From positions 6,093,501 to 6,157,500 of the forward strand of contig NC_061778.1 of NCBI RefSeq assembly GCF_022458985.1: a stretch of 64,000 nucleotides of DNA, written 5' to 3'. Of the stretch, positions 54,837 to 64,000 are shown piece after piece. A program made the position numbers and the translations under genes. Below the pieces are notes generated by a model. That model worked only from the letters and a program-made list of their open reading frames with translations. It ran no database searches and was not told the origin of the DNA. Positions within the stretch are counted from its first letter, which is position 1. The number at the start of each line of letters is the position of its first letter. Origin of the DNA: Mugil cephalus (taxonomy: Eukaryota; Chordata; Actinopteri; Mugiliformes; Mugilidae).

Positions 54837-57800
54837 GTAAAAGGATAAATCATCATCTTCATGTAATATAACGACCTGTGGAAGGTCTAATGCCTTTTTT
54901 CTTTGTCTTCATAGTCCCGTCCTGTAGACACATTAAGAAGGGAACAGACCAAACTCTTCTAAAGAAACTTTCTGCTAATTCTGACTGGACCAGTTGTCAG
55001 GATTGTAAGAATGAAGAAAACAAGGAAAACATCAGCACCACTGTGCCTGAGGACCCTGAAGAGGAAAAAGACACAGCAGCGTTGTGGATGTGCTTGAAAT
55101 GTGGACATAAAGTGAGTTTATTCTATGTATTTATCATTCAGAGTTTGACAGTGTATGAAGTGACTGTCCTGCTAATGTAATTTATCTATTCTCCCAGGGA
55201 TGTGGACGAAATTCTGAGAACAAGCATGCCATCAAACATTATGAAACTCCTCGGTCAGATCCACATTGCCTCGTGGTCAGCTTGGACAACTGGAGTGTGT
55301 GGTGAGTGTTTTTATCAATCACAAAGGCATATGGTCATTTGATATCAGAAGATTTTTTTTTTCTAACGTGCTGTCCACTTTGCAGGTGTTACATATGCGA
55401 TGATGAAGTCCAGTACTCCAGAACGGGGCAATTGGCTCAGCTGGTGACCAATCTGAAAAAACAAACCTCTGAAGAGCCCATAAAGAGACCACAGAAAAGT
55501 ACGTACTCTAAGAAGGTTTAACTCCGTTTTTACAATCAAAATGTGTTATTGGAATCTAAAATTCATCTCCGCCATGTTTTCTCAAACAGGAGTGAAGGAA
55601 GACGACTTGGTGGAAGCTGAACAGAAGACAGAGACACTAAAAACAGAGGAAAATGACAGCAAGGAGAACAAAGAAAATGAGGATCAAAAGAAAGAAAAGA
55701 AAAACACCAAGAAAGACGCTGTTGGGAAATCACAAAAGTCCAGCACACCTGAAGAAAAATGTGGTGTTTCTGTAAAAGGCCTGAGCAACCTGGGAAACAC
55801 CTGTTTCTTTAATGCGGTCATTCAGGTAAGACAATTCCTTAGGATCAAAGTCGTATGTTAAATGAGAGTGGTTAGTAAATGCAGTCATTGTCTTTTCCAG
55901 AATCTCTCTCAAACTCAGCTTTTAAGAGAGACTCTCAACAAAGTGACCGAAGAGAAAACACATCTCAACATTAAACCTGATGTCTCGTCGGATCTGGTAT
56001 GTTGTCACTTTAAATTGTGTTTTCTCTTGTAAAGACATTAGATACATCCTACCTAATATACAGGGTTCATCACTTTAAAACATCATTTCATCATGATTGC
56101 AGGAGCCTGTTGTCGTGCAGTTAGACCAGCCTGGATCCCTGACTTTAGCTATGTGTCAACTGCTTAATGAAATCCAGGAAACCAAGAAGAGTGTGGTAAC
56201 ACCGCGGGAGCTGTTCACACAAGTTTGTAAAAAGTGAGCAAATCTTAACATGTAGACACAGAGCTCAGCCTTAAGATAAGAGACGCCTCCTAGCATCGCT
56301 GCATTAAGGGTTGTTTGTCATTTCATCTCATCTCTGCAGGGCTGCCAGGTTCAAAGGATTCCAGCAGCAGGATAGTCAGGAGCTGCTGCGCTACCTCCTG
56401 GATGGGATGCGGGCTGAGGAGCTCAAAGTGTGTATTTGATTGAAAACACTGGTTCATCAAAGGTAACAATTTGCATTTAAAGACCGTGTTTGTCTCCACA
56501 GAGAGTAAGCTCAGGGGTAATGGATGCTCTGAAACAGTCTAGAAAAGGCACAGATGAAGAGAAGCTGAAAACGCTGGTAAAAGGTAAGTGACCTAGAAAT
56601 TAAACCTCTTTTAGTCCATTCTTGTACAGTTTTGCTATACTGATAGTTTTTTTTTTTTTTTTTTTGAGAAATGTGTCTCTCTGACGATTAATTTCTGATT
56701 TCAGAGTACGAAAAAAATGGATTCCCAAAAAACTTTATCGACCAAGTCTTTGGTGGGGAATTGACCAGCACTATAATGTGTCAGCAGTGTAAAACGGTTT
56801 GTATTATACCCAAAAATAAATATATAAATCTAACAAAAGAGGACGTGCCCTGTTTGTTTTATGCTAAAATGTCCCACGCTTCACTCTTTCAGGTGTCTGT
56901 AGTCACAGAGATGTTTTTGGATCTTTCCCTTCCCGTGTCTGATGAGGTGAAGCAGTTATCAGTAATTTTCAACAGTTTGCAAAGCTGTTAATACTTTATT
57001 GATATTACATACAGCATACAACATCTTACAGGCATACAGAAAGAAGAACCAAAAAAAGATGGTTCAGAAGACCAGTGAGTCGAGCGAGGACGGCAGAAAC
57101 AGCCCCGCGTTGACCAGCGGTAATGAGGACGTTCCCACCGGGACTGGCAGCAAGTATCAGCAGAAGAAAGCCAAGAAGCAGGCAAAGAAGCAAGCAAAGG
57201 TATATTTTTTCCTCATTTCATCTTTTTAATCAAACGTGTAAAGTAAATAGTCTGAACTGTGTTGTTTGTTTGGACCTGCAGCATCAGAAAAGGCAACAGA
57301 AGTTTGAGAGCAGGGTAACTCTGGACCGCCTCACGTCTCCAAGCCACACGGAAGGCGAACAGATGGATGTTTCTGCAGATGCAAAGGACATGGAAAACGG
57401 TGACGCTGAAGCACATGAAGAAGCCAGTGTGACTGAGCAAAACCCTGCACCAGCGAGTGTGTCTGAACAGGACCAGGAGACCACTGACACACTCCCGGTC
57501 GAAGAGGAAAAGGAAGAAGACGAGGATTCGGTGACTGACTGTGACTCATCGGCAGTCAGCAACCGTTTTAACGTCTTGTCGGACGAACAGGAAACTCCTC
57601 AGAAGGACGAAGACGCATGTGATGAAACTTCCAACAGGGATCACGAAGGAGAGGGGGACACAGAGCTTGTAGATGAGATGCAGAAAGTGTCCCTGGACGA
57701 TGCCTTTGTGGAAGAGTCTGATGCTATGGAACAAGGCGCGGAGAGTGGAGATGAAATACTAGATGAGAAAGAGTACACAGTAATAAACCGAGACCCAGAG

Positions 57801-58876
57801 CTGGCCTTCCACACGCTGGCTACCAGGACAACCCCGGAGAAACAGGAGTGTTCGGTGCAGTCGTGCCTTTTTCAGTTCACAGAAGTGGAAACGCTCACAC
57901 AGAACAACAGCTTACTATGTGTCACTTGTACTAAGCGGCAGCTGAAGAAAGAAAAAGCTGGAGGTACGTAGAAGGTTCCTCTATAATAATATTTGACATG
58001 ATAATAATTTTGTAGCCCAGTTAAATGTATGTGGCTCATCTTTTTGTTTTCTTTCATCTGACTAGCTTTTTATCTAGGAATCTAAATAAATTTATTTGTG
58101 TGTTTAGGAACCAAGAAAAACGTCTATACGGACGCCTTGAAGCAAATGTTGATTTCATCTCCCCCACCGGTTCTTACCCTTCATTTGAAGAGATTTCAGC
58201 AGGTAAGATTTTTTTTTTTTTAACATCTTTTTCTTTTACACCCTATCTGATTTTAATTATATAGCTATGAACCAAATATTTAAGGAACATGAAACACTTT
58301 TGTTTCTGTACTTTTGTGACACACACACTTTTCTTCTAGAACGGATACAGTATTTGTAAAGTGAACAGACACGTCCAGTTCCCCTTCATTCTGGATCTAG
58401 CTCCTTTTTGTGCGGTTAAATGCAAGGTAAGCATGGAAAGGAAAACCTTTCATCGCACGTCAATACTCAAATAGGCCTGTTTGTAAATATCCATGCACTG
58501 AAAACAATTGTTTCTCAACAGAACATGGCGGAGGGGGATACTCAGCTTTTGTACAGTTTGTACGGCATTGTCGAGCACAGTGGGACCATGAGGTCGGGTC
58601 ATTACACAGCCTATGTGAAAGCACGACCTGACTGTCCTAAACCGTTATCAAATGGACTTGCAGCACAAGGTATGTGAGCTTGGCCAGGATAACTCATGGA
58701 AAAATAACTTGATTTTAAAATTTAAATTATCTCTGTCGACTCATCATTTTCCTCCAGGAGCGGAGCCACCCAAAGGATCATGGTTCCACGTCAGCGACAC
58801 AAGTGTTCAGCCCGTGAGCGAGAGTAAAGTCCAGAGCTGTCAAGCCTACCTCCTCTTCTACGAAAGAATCCTCTAA
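54776..58876 (+). CDS. usp16: usp16, ubiquitin carboxyl-terminal hydrolase 16
   Basis: Cysteine deubiquitinase known in mammals to remove ubiquitin from histone H2A. Seventeen coding exons between 54776 and 58876 join to 850 codons (human 823). The N-terminal Zn-UBP finger has ligands visible in CRH (Cys24, His26), CQDC (48, 51), CLKCGHKGCG (from 80), HAIKHYETP and CYICDDEVQ. The USP core has the Cys box [16 protein letters not shown] (Cys230), [20 protein letters not shown], the zinc-ribbon pair MCQQCKT, the [10 protein letters not shown] box, the His box [11 protein letters not shown] (His789) and WFHVSDTSV (Asp825). A lysine-rich [12 protein letters not shown] and an acidic, disordered insertion (about residues 480-640) interrupt the catalytic domain, as in mammalian USP16. 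All catalytic residues are intact. It follows rwdd2b head to head and precedes bach1. Confidence 0.97.
54915..55111 (+). CDS. usp16: usp16 coding exon 2 (Zn-UBP finger)
   Basis: Encodes [10 protein letters not shown] to WMCLKCGHK, holding the first zinc ligands. Acceptor TTCATAG, donor GTGAGT. Confidence 0.95.
55198..55301 (+). CDS. usp16: usp16 coding exon 3 (Zn-UBP finger)
   Basis: [18 protein letters not shown] to NWSV, with the His ligands of the finger; acceptor CTCCCAG, donor GTGAGT. Confidence 0.95.
55386..55498 (+). CDS. usp16: usp16 coding exon 4 (end of finger)
   Basis: [20 protein letters not shown] to RPQK; acceptor TTTGCAG, donor GTACGT. Confidence 0.94.
55590..55825 (+). CDS. 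usp16: usp16 coding exon 5 (linker and catalytic Cys box)
   Basis: A Lys/Glu-rich linker followed by [16 protein letters not shown] with the nucleophile Cys230; donor GTAAGA. Confidence 0.97.
55901..55996 (+). CDS. usp16: usp16 coding exon 6
   Basis: [19 protein letters not shown] to DVSSDL; 32 codons, phase 0 at both ends. Confidence 0.94.
56103..56233 (+). CDS. usp16: usp16 coding exon 7
   Basis: [19 protein letters not shown] to FTQVCK; matches the conserved GPLTLAM and VVTP.ELF regions of USP16. Confidence 0.95.
56340..56427 (+). CDS. usp16: usp16 coding exon 8
   Basis: [20 protein letters not shown] then DGMRAEELK; the QQDSQELL box of USP enzymes. Donor GTGTGT is relatively weak. Confidence 0.95.
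56502..56583 (+). CDS. usp16: usp16 coding exon 9
   Basis: [20 protein letters not shown] to TLVK; donor GTAAGT. Confidence 0.93.
56705..56796 (+). CDS. usp16: usp16 coding exon 10
   Basis: [20 protein letters not shown] then [16 protein letters not shown] and the first CxxC of the USP zinc ribbon. Confidence 0.95.
56893..56946 (+). CDS. usp16: usp16 coding exon 11
   Basis: [18 protein letters not shown]; the DLSLPV motif conserved in USPs. Confidence 0.95.
57032..57199 (+). CDS. usp16: usp16 coding exon 12
   Basis: [20 protein letters not shown] to a basic stretch [12 protein letters not shown], a plausible nuclear-localisation-like segment conserved with mammals. Confidence 0.93.
57282..57963 (+). 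CDS. usp16: usp16 coding exon 13 (large acidic insertion exon)
   Basis: 682 bp. A Glu/Asp-rich disordered segment, then the conserved [17 protein letters not shown] and [16 protein letters not shown], and the second zinc-ribbon pair CVTC. Confidence 0.96.
58108..58202 (+). CDS. usp16: usp16 coding exon 14
   Basis: [20 protein letters not shown] to [10 protein letters not shown]; a signature USP box. Confidence 0.96.
58340..58426 (+). CDS. usp16: usp16 coding exon 15
   Basis: [20 protein letters not shown] to VKCK; 29 codons, phase 0. Confidence 0.95.
58522..58669 (+). CDS. usp16: usp16 coding exon 16 (catalytic His box)
   Basis: [20 protein letters not shown] then [15 protein letters not shown] with His789; donor GTATGT. 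Confidence 0.97.
58758..58876 (+). CDS. usp16: usp16 last coding exon
   Basis: [20 protein letters not shown] to YLLFYERIL and TAA. The catalytic Asp is in SDTS. One AATAAA overlaps the stop (58875-58880) and a second lies at 58903-58908. Confidence 0.97.
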
Positions 58877-58902
58877 TAAAACCTCACTACTCAGGAAATG
58901 CA

Positions 58903-58908
58903 AATAAA
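58903..58908 (+). terminator. usp16: usp16 polyadenylation signal
   Basis: AATAAA 27 bases after the stop codon; preferred over the one overlapping the stop because cleavage 10-30 bases later leaves an ordinary short 3' UTR. Confidence 0.6.
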
Positions 58909-60394
58909 CTAACCTGCTGCTTCAGCTCCATCATGCAAGGGATCTCAAACAGGGATGAAATTATTTACTTATTTTACAGAACTGTTGACATTTTCGTCAT
59001 AGGTTTTTTTCCAAGGGTCAAATGGGACATTTAACATGTTTCTTCACACTCATTGTAGATGTAATGAAATTCAGGATGGAAGTAAAACTCACAAGGAACG
59101 GTTGGGAACAATAATCTGGAAAATATATCTATCTTTTTATAATCGTGTAATTAAATAATTCTAAATGTTGAACTGTTCTGCGTGCTGGCTGTCAAATTCT
59201 TACACTGAGCATGCGCAGTGAGCGCTGGTAATGATTTTTTTTTTCCTGGTCCGAATTGTCACATGACCAGAGGGAAGTCAGGCTCCGGACCTGTTCGTAC
59301 CCCGAGTTTACTAATGGCATTTTTATCCAGCTGACATGGCAGGTTTGTGAACATTTTGCATTTTAAACTTATATTCAGAGCATAAAGTTGCCGTTTCAGA
59401 AGGTTTTAGCTAACAACGCGGAAGATGTGTCGGCTCGACGCAGTAGGTCCAACTAACGGTCTGGCCTAGCGTAAAGCTCTTCCGTTTGTATGACAACATT
59501 ATTATTGTCGTAATAAACATTTTATTATAGGTTAGTGACACTACTTACTGGGTTTCAAAAGAGATTTTTCTTTGCGCGTTTCCCTCGGGGCGCTCTTGAG
59601 TAACTCGGCTAAACATGAGTCAGCATTTTAGCGTTAAACTCGATGTGCAAGAGTTAACATTCAATCCAGTGACCACAGCAAAGGGTCGGGTCGTCTCTGC
59701 GGACTGTTCGCTTAGTTAACTTATTAAATCTAGTCCGGCAGCAGTTTATCCGACCCTTTATCCTGCCAGGTCATTGTTAGCAGAAGTTACTGTAGTTGGC
59801 TGACGCCATCAGTTTTCAAAATAGTCAGAGATAAAACCGCTGGAGCATGATGCACAGGATGGGTGACCCAGTAAAATGTTACTCCCTGGACATTACTACG
59901 TGTTGTGGTTGATGAATGTCGATTGCATGTTGCAGTTGTCAGTAATCTGAACATAGTTGCAGTTAACTCCTTTGCATAAAAGTGGATTGTTTGACTGTGT
60001 GGGATGTTTTCAGCTGCAAATAATAAAATCACCTGCACAGCTTAAGGTGTTATAAGACAGTGAAATGTTAATATTTGATTTGTTTACTAAATTCTACTAA
60101 AAACACCTTTGCATCATTTGAGATATTTTAAAATGTGACTTAATTGGGCTACATCTCATTATTAAATATCAGTTTTTCTACCACTTATTTTGGCAATAAA
60201 TCACATGTCCAAAATCACAGAGGAGTTAGTTTTTTAGAAGTTATGTTACAATGATAATGATCCAAATTCCTGCTTGTTAATTTTCTGTCGATGAAGTAGC
60301 TGACTAAATGTTGCAGAGGCTTACAAATCCCCAGTAGCCTATTTTGACCAATAGTGCATTGTGACCATGGTGTTTCGCTTTCTCTCTCACACAG
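58909..60394 (+). other. usp16-bach1 spacer, bach1 promoter and first intron
   Basis: About 1.5 kb with no gene; specifically no CCT8-like exon. The left part is usp16 downstream sequence. The middle has promoter-like motifs near 59.2 kb, and the rest is presumably bach1 intron 1 up to the acceptor at 60393-60394. Confidence 0.7.
59200..59345 (+). promoter_or_regulatory. bach1: probable bach1 promoter and non-coding first exon
   Basis: Contains GAGCATGCGCAGTG, an NRF1-like site, at about 59208-59221 and an E-box GTCACATGAC at 59258-59267, both typical of housekeeping-type promoters. A possible first-exon donor, GCAG then GTTTGT, is at about 59341. Inferred; no transcript evidence. Confidence 0.4.
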
Positions 60395-60412
60395 GCTGAG
60401 TTCATAAGAACC

Positions 60413-60652
60413 ATGACGCTCCAAGCTCCTCGAATGTCAGTGTTCACCTTCCAGTCTGCGGTGCACAGCGCCCATGTCCTCCAGTGTCTGAATGACCAGA
60501 GGCAGCGGGACGTCCTGTGTGATGTGACGGTGTTGGTGGGAGACAGGAGTTTCCGGGCCCATTGCTCCGTCTTGGCCTCTTGCAGCGACTACTTTCGCAG
60601 CAGGGTGACCAGCGTCACCAGACAGAATCCTATTGTTACCTTGCCTGATGAG
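60413..60652 (+). CDS. bach1: bach1 first coding exon (BTB, N-terminal part)
   Basis: Exon begins at 60395 after CACACAG; ATG at 60413; 80 codons from [20 protein letters not shown] to TLPDE. A second in-frame ATG (MSVFTF) seven codons later aligns better with the mammalian start. Donor GAG then GTTGGT is weak. Confidence 0.92.
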
Positions 60653-63600
60653 GTTGGTGTCCTTCAATGAAGATGAATTTACACTGTCACTAATAGGGCT
60701 CGAAAGGCCGCGTGATCACGCAATGCATTGTGGGTCCCAAGTGCTATTTATGTGGTTAAAGATTGTTTGTTTACATTGGTACTCCATTCACAAATCTGCC
60801 ACTTTAAGGAGTGTAGTTGAGTTTAACGGAGCAGCAGACTGAGCCGCTCAGGCCATTAGTTGTGTTGTTAAGGGGCAGAATGTCTCGGTATGTCCGGCTT
60901 ACGGTAACACTAACAGCAGCAAAATTTTTCGGTGTCATTTTACCGACCTGTCTCTGGGAGTCACTGCCCATGCTGTTGTTTCAGCACTGGAGAAGAGAGT
61001 GTTATTTGTCTCAGTTGGAGACTTAAACGGTTAAAAAGTGAAATATCGTTGAACACAGCTGTTTGTTGTCCGCGCTGAAAAGAAGAGCTGCTCATTAGAC
61101 TCATTGCACCATTTTATATCACTAACCTTAATGTTAATATGCTAAAAGGACAACAACAAAACACAAGTGCAATGCCATGCGAGAGACTTTCCAATTGCCC
61201 CCTAAGCCCACAATGCATTGCATTTTTGTCCTCAGCTAGGTCACCCTATCGAGTACCTGTAATGTATTCACCACGTTCCGCTAATTCAGTTGCTGTTTCA
61301 CAAATATAAGGCATGATAGAGGTCATGAATCGTTGCCATATCAATTTTCTGAATAGCTAAAATGTTCCGTTACGTTACACTCACCACATTATATTCTACA
61401 GCCTGTGTAAGTTTAAGTGTATGATATACTATATATGTAATACCAACTATGAAAAAGTTTTTAAGTAAAAATAAATTCTGTTCCTTCTACTACCTCATAA
61501 GCTCGTCAAGTATCATTGTGGTAGTTTATAGTGGCACAACTTTTTTATTGCGATTCAACAATTTGCCGCACATCTCTTCCCCGCAGGTGACCGCGGAAGG
61601 GTTTGAACCTTTGCTTCAGTTCGCCTACACATCAAAGCTGCTTTTCACCAAAGAAAACATTCATGCAATTCACAGCAGTGCTGAGTTTTTAGGATTTCAC
61701 AACTTGGAGTCAGCGTGCTTTGATTTCCTCATCCCAAAGTTTTCTGAAGGCAAAGGAACACCACAGGAGGTCAGGCAAAGAGCCTGTTGTCAGAGCCAGG
61801 ATCCCAGTGCCAGTTTTGGCTCCGGTGTAGAGAGTAGCCAACCAGAGTCTTATGCGTCACACAGCTCAGTGCCTTCAGGAGATGATGAACAAACAGGCTT
61901 CTCATCGCAGTGTCCTCAGAGCGCGCAGGGTCCGACGAACAGTGGGGAGGAACACTTCTGTTTGGAGAGCTGTGGTCCGCAAATGGCCCAATTGTCTCTG
62001 GCGTTAACAGGAAATGGCGTGTGTCCTATGCTGTCTTTGCCGTGCCCTGACTCTAACAAAGCAGGCCATCCCTCTCCGTTTTGTGAAAGAGATATCTTAG
62101 AAATGGGAAGCGTTTGCAACGAAAGTGAGTTGAGTTTGACACACTGTGGCTTACCCCGCGAGCTTCCGACCCCAGGGCAGGCAAATCCACCAGAACTCAT
62201 TGAGCAAGCGGGCACCGACATGAAACAGACTGTGGAGACGCTCGGTGCTGAAAGCAGCTGTGACCCCAGCTCATGTCCACTCAAGATATCAGAGGCGGTC
62301 GATTGCGACACAGTATTAGAGAAGAGTGAGGCCCCATTTGAAGAGGGAATGACAGGTGATCTGTCAGACCCTACGCTGACCGCTCTGAGTCATGACGAGC
62401 CGTTCGGGGAAAGGAGCCGTGAGGAAAGGGAAGTGGCTGAACATTTGGCAAAAGGGTTTTGGCCTGACCTGTGCCCATCTCAGGTTCCACCACTGCCCCT
62501 TGACCCTGTGGACCAAAACAATCTGGCAAAAGCGTCCGATTTTCACTGGCTGAAGCAGCTGGACTTGAGCTCCAGTGTAGGAGACTGTCCCTTCCTCAGA
62601 GACCTTGGGACAGGCGATGAACCTGCCGCACACGCTGACAACTTGTCCCAGGCAGAGAAGAGTCCCTACATGTCCCCCTCGCTCAACTCTGGGGATGACT
62701 CTGACCTGGACACAGATGGAGACACTGAGGCCAACAACAAACGAGCAGCTGAGGTCATTGCAATTCTAAGCCCATGTTTGTTATTTTGGTAGCTAAAGGC
62801 CATAAGTGAAATAAATATAACTTATAAACCTCTGCTTTACAGATTCAGCTCCCGTTCCCAGTGGAGCAGATCTCTGCGTTGAGTCGCAGCGCCTTCCAGC
62901 AGCTTTTGAGACAGCACAACCTGACTCAGGATCAGCTGGAGTTTGTCCACGATGTCCGTCGACGGAGTAAAAACCGCGTGGCTGCACAGCGCTGCCGAAA
63001 GAGGAAACTGGACAGCATACACCAGCTCGAATGTGAAATCAAAAAATTAGTAAGTTGACTTAATATGTCCACTTTTCCCACTGATGTGAGTACTTTGAGA
63101 CTTTTAATGACCTCTAGCAGAGCCGTATATTAGAGAGAGTCTGGCCATCTCAAATCATGGATTAATACAATCGGAGAGAAGATCCTACAGTGTAACCCTA
63201 TGGGGCAGACGTGCCATGTTGAAATAAATGTGTTATTTCCACCTTTAACGGGCCTATAAATGTTATTGCCAACATCTGTCAATATGTAAAAGTCCCTCAC
63301 TTAAATATCCCAGCATCTGCTTACTTTAAATATCTTAAATGAGCCTGTAAAATGTTTTGTAGCCCAGTCACCTCATCAGTCATGGAGCCGTGTTTACCTT
63401 CTCCTCAGTCTCCTGTTTTCATTCATCGCTGTTAAAAGTTTGAAGTTAGTCAGAAAAATGAGCACGGCGTCATATTTTGACTTTTAATCCAATTTTATTC
63501 TGTTATTGCCACTTCGTTAGTTAGTTAGATGTATTTTACATTGTGCCCATGAAACACGTGACCAGCTCAGAACCAATCAGCATAGAGGGATTCAGACGGT

Positions 63601-64000
63601 CCATTCCCTAGTTGACCAGACTCTCTAATATACTAGTGGTACTTGGTGGAAGTACTTTTGTCTTCCTTAAACATGTTTTAAGCACGGTTCCACCACCACT
63701 GTCACCCAACAAAAGCGTTGATTTCGCAATAAAGTCAGTACGCTCGGTTTGTAAAAGTACATGAATGCATCTCACCCCTTTCCTCACTGAAACTGCTCGG
63801 TAGAAATTCTGTAGCACCTGGTAAATGGTGAATGGTAGTTTTAGATGTACAGATGGATCAAATTGGACCCGAATATTAAATGATCTTGACTGACGAAGGG
63901 ACAAATTAGCAAAAGTAATAAGAAGCTAAAACAACTAACGTTTACTATTATCTTCTCAACAGAAAAGTGAAAAAGAGGTGCTGCTGCAGGAGCAAACAGA
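60413..64000 (+). CDS. bach1: bach1, BTB-bZIP heme-sensing transcription factor, 3'-partial
   Basis: Repressor that pairs with small Maf proteins at ARE/MARE sites (for example heme oxygenase 1) and is released by heme; nuclear. Exons 60413-60652, 61587-62753, 62843-63049 and 63963-64000 (cut by the window edge) join in phase 0. The BTB domain spans about residues 15-130 ([49 protein letters not shown]). The central region is low complexity with six Cys-Pro dipeptides and the conserved [18 protein letters not shown]. An acidic [15 protein letters not shown] precedes the bZIP: basic region [19 protein letters not shown] at 508-526, then the zipper start. Identification as bach1 rather than bach2 rests on the CP-rich centre and the usp16 neighbourhood. 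The a or b teleost copy is not decided. Confidence 0.94.
60653..61586 (+). other. bach1 intron with inverted-repeat element
   Basis: 934-bp intron. Retention would add VGVLQ and stop, giving an isolated half BTB. About 560 bp of it is a repeat element (60693-61249). Confidence 0.8.
60693..61249. mobile_element. inverted-repeat element in bach1 intron
   Basis: GCAATGCATTGTGGG at 60720-60734 is mirrored by CCCACAATGCATTGC at 61207-61221, and ATAGGG at the left edge by CCCTAT at the right edge (61249). No convincing coding frame; class not assigned. Confidence 0.6.
61587..62753 (+). CDS. bach1: bach1 large exon (rest of BTB and central region)
   Basis: 389 codons in phase 0, [18 protein letters not shown] to NNKRAAE. 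Acceptor CCCCGCAG; donor GAG then GTCATT, far from consensus. Read-through would add a few residues ([12 protein letters not shown]) and stop, losing the bZIP. Confidence 0.93.
62843..63049 (+). CDS. bach1: bach1 bZIP exon
   Basis: 69 codons, [20 protein letters not shown] to LECEIKKL, including the full basic region. Acceptor CTTTACAG, donor GTAAGT. Confidence 0.95.
63050..63962 (+). other. bach1 intron with MITE
   Basis: 913-bp intron interrupting the leucine zipper; more than half is an inverted-repeat element. Confidence 0.8.
63126..63632. mobile_element. TA-flanked MITE in bach1 intron
   Basis: The left end TATATTAGAGAGAGTCTGGCCA type sequence (63126-63147) is mirrored at the right by TGACCAGACTCTCTAATATA (63613-63632). 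TA at both borders suggests a Tc1/mariner-type insertion. About 507 bp, non-coding. Confidence 0.68.
63963..64000 (+). CDS. bach1: bach1 zipper exon, cut by window edge
   Basis: [12 protein letters not shown] continues the leucine zipper in phase after KKL. Acceptor CTCAACAG. The C-terminus is outside the window. Confidence 0.9.

Noticed and set aside
60875..61026. Possible transposase-like or THAP-like coding remnant in the bach1 intron element
   Set aside because: No conserved zinc-binding pattern could be read in any frame; kept only as a non-coding repeat.

Overview
The window is vertebrate nuclear DNA, almost certainly from a ray-finned (teleost) fish. It is AT-rich, its genes have many short exons with GT-AG introns, and it carries small inverted-repeat DNA transposons of a kind common in teleosts. 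Four protein genes are supported by exon-by-exon translation: cadm2 (+, 5' part outside the window), rwdd2b (-, complete coding sequence), usp16 (+, complete coding sequence) and bach1 (+, cut by the right edge inside the bZIP). Splice phases were checked by hand. The exons join in frame to 297 codons for rwdd2b, 850 for usp16, 369 for the visible part of cadm2, and 538 plus a partial exon for bach1.

Layout. Positions 1-7041 are non-coding sequence upstream of the first visible cadm2 exon, presumably part of its first intron. cadm2 then runs to a stop at 37085: three Ig domains, a transmembrane helix and a short tail ending in the PDZ ligand EYFI, spread over eight exons with large introns. 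A well-formed 27-bp, phase-matched microexon lies at 35102-35128. Positions 37086 to about 51.5 kb hold the cadm2 3' UTR and a gene-poor spacer with repeats. From 51.5 kb to the end the sequence is gene-dense: rwdd2b and usp16 are head to head with 731 bp between start codons, and bach1 follows usp16 in the same direction, 1.5 kb downstream.

Context. In human, RWDD2B, USP16, CCT8 and BACH1 are neighbours on chromosome 21, while CADM2 is on chromosome 3p12. Here cadm2 abuts the chromosome-21-type block, and no CCT8 lies between usp16 and bach1. The genes are not one pathway: Cadm2 is a synaptic Ig adhesion protein, Usp16 a deubiquitinase with histone H2A among its known substrates, Bach1 a heme-sensing BTB-bZIP repressor, and Rwdd2b an RWD-domain protein of unclear role.

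Repeats. The most prominent is a family of at least six related elements, about 290-1270 bp long, with hAT-like ends. One copy has near-perfect 8-bp target duplications and a nested foldback insertion. There are also several other terminal-inverted-repeat elements, a tRNA-type SINE, a LINE 3' fragment, a 20-bp minisatellite and a perfect 27-bp-stem hairpin. The most unusual local event is an exact 67-bp tandem duplication covering the splice acceptor of the first visible cadm2 exon. No CRISPR array, operon, rRNA or functional tRNA gene was found.
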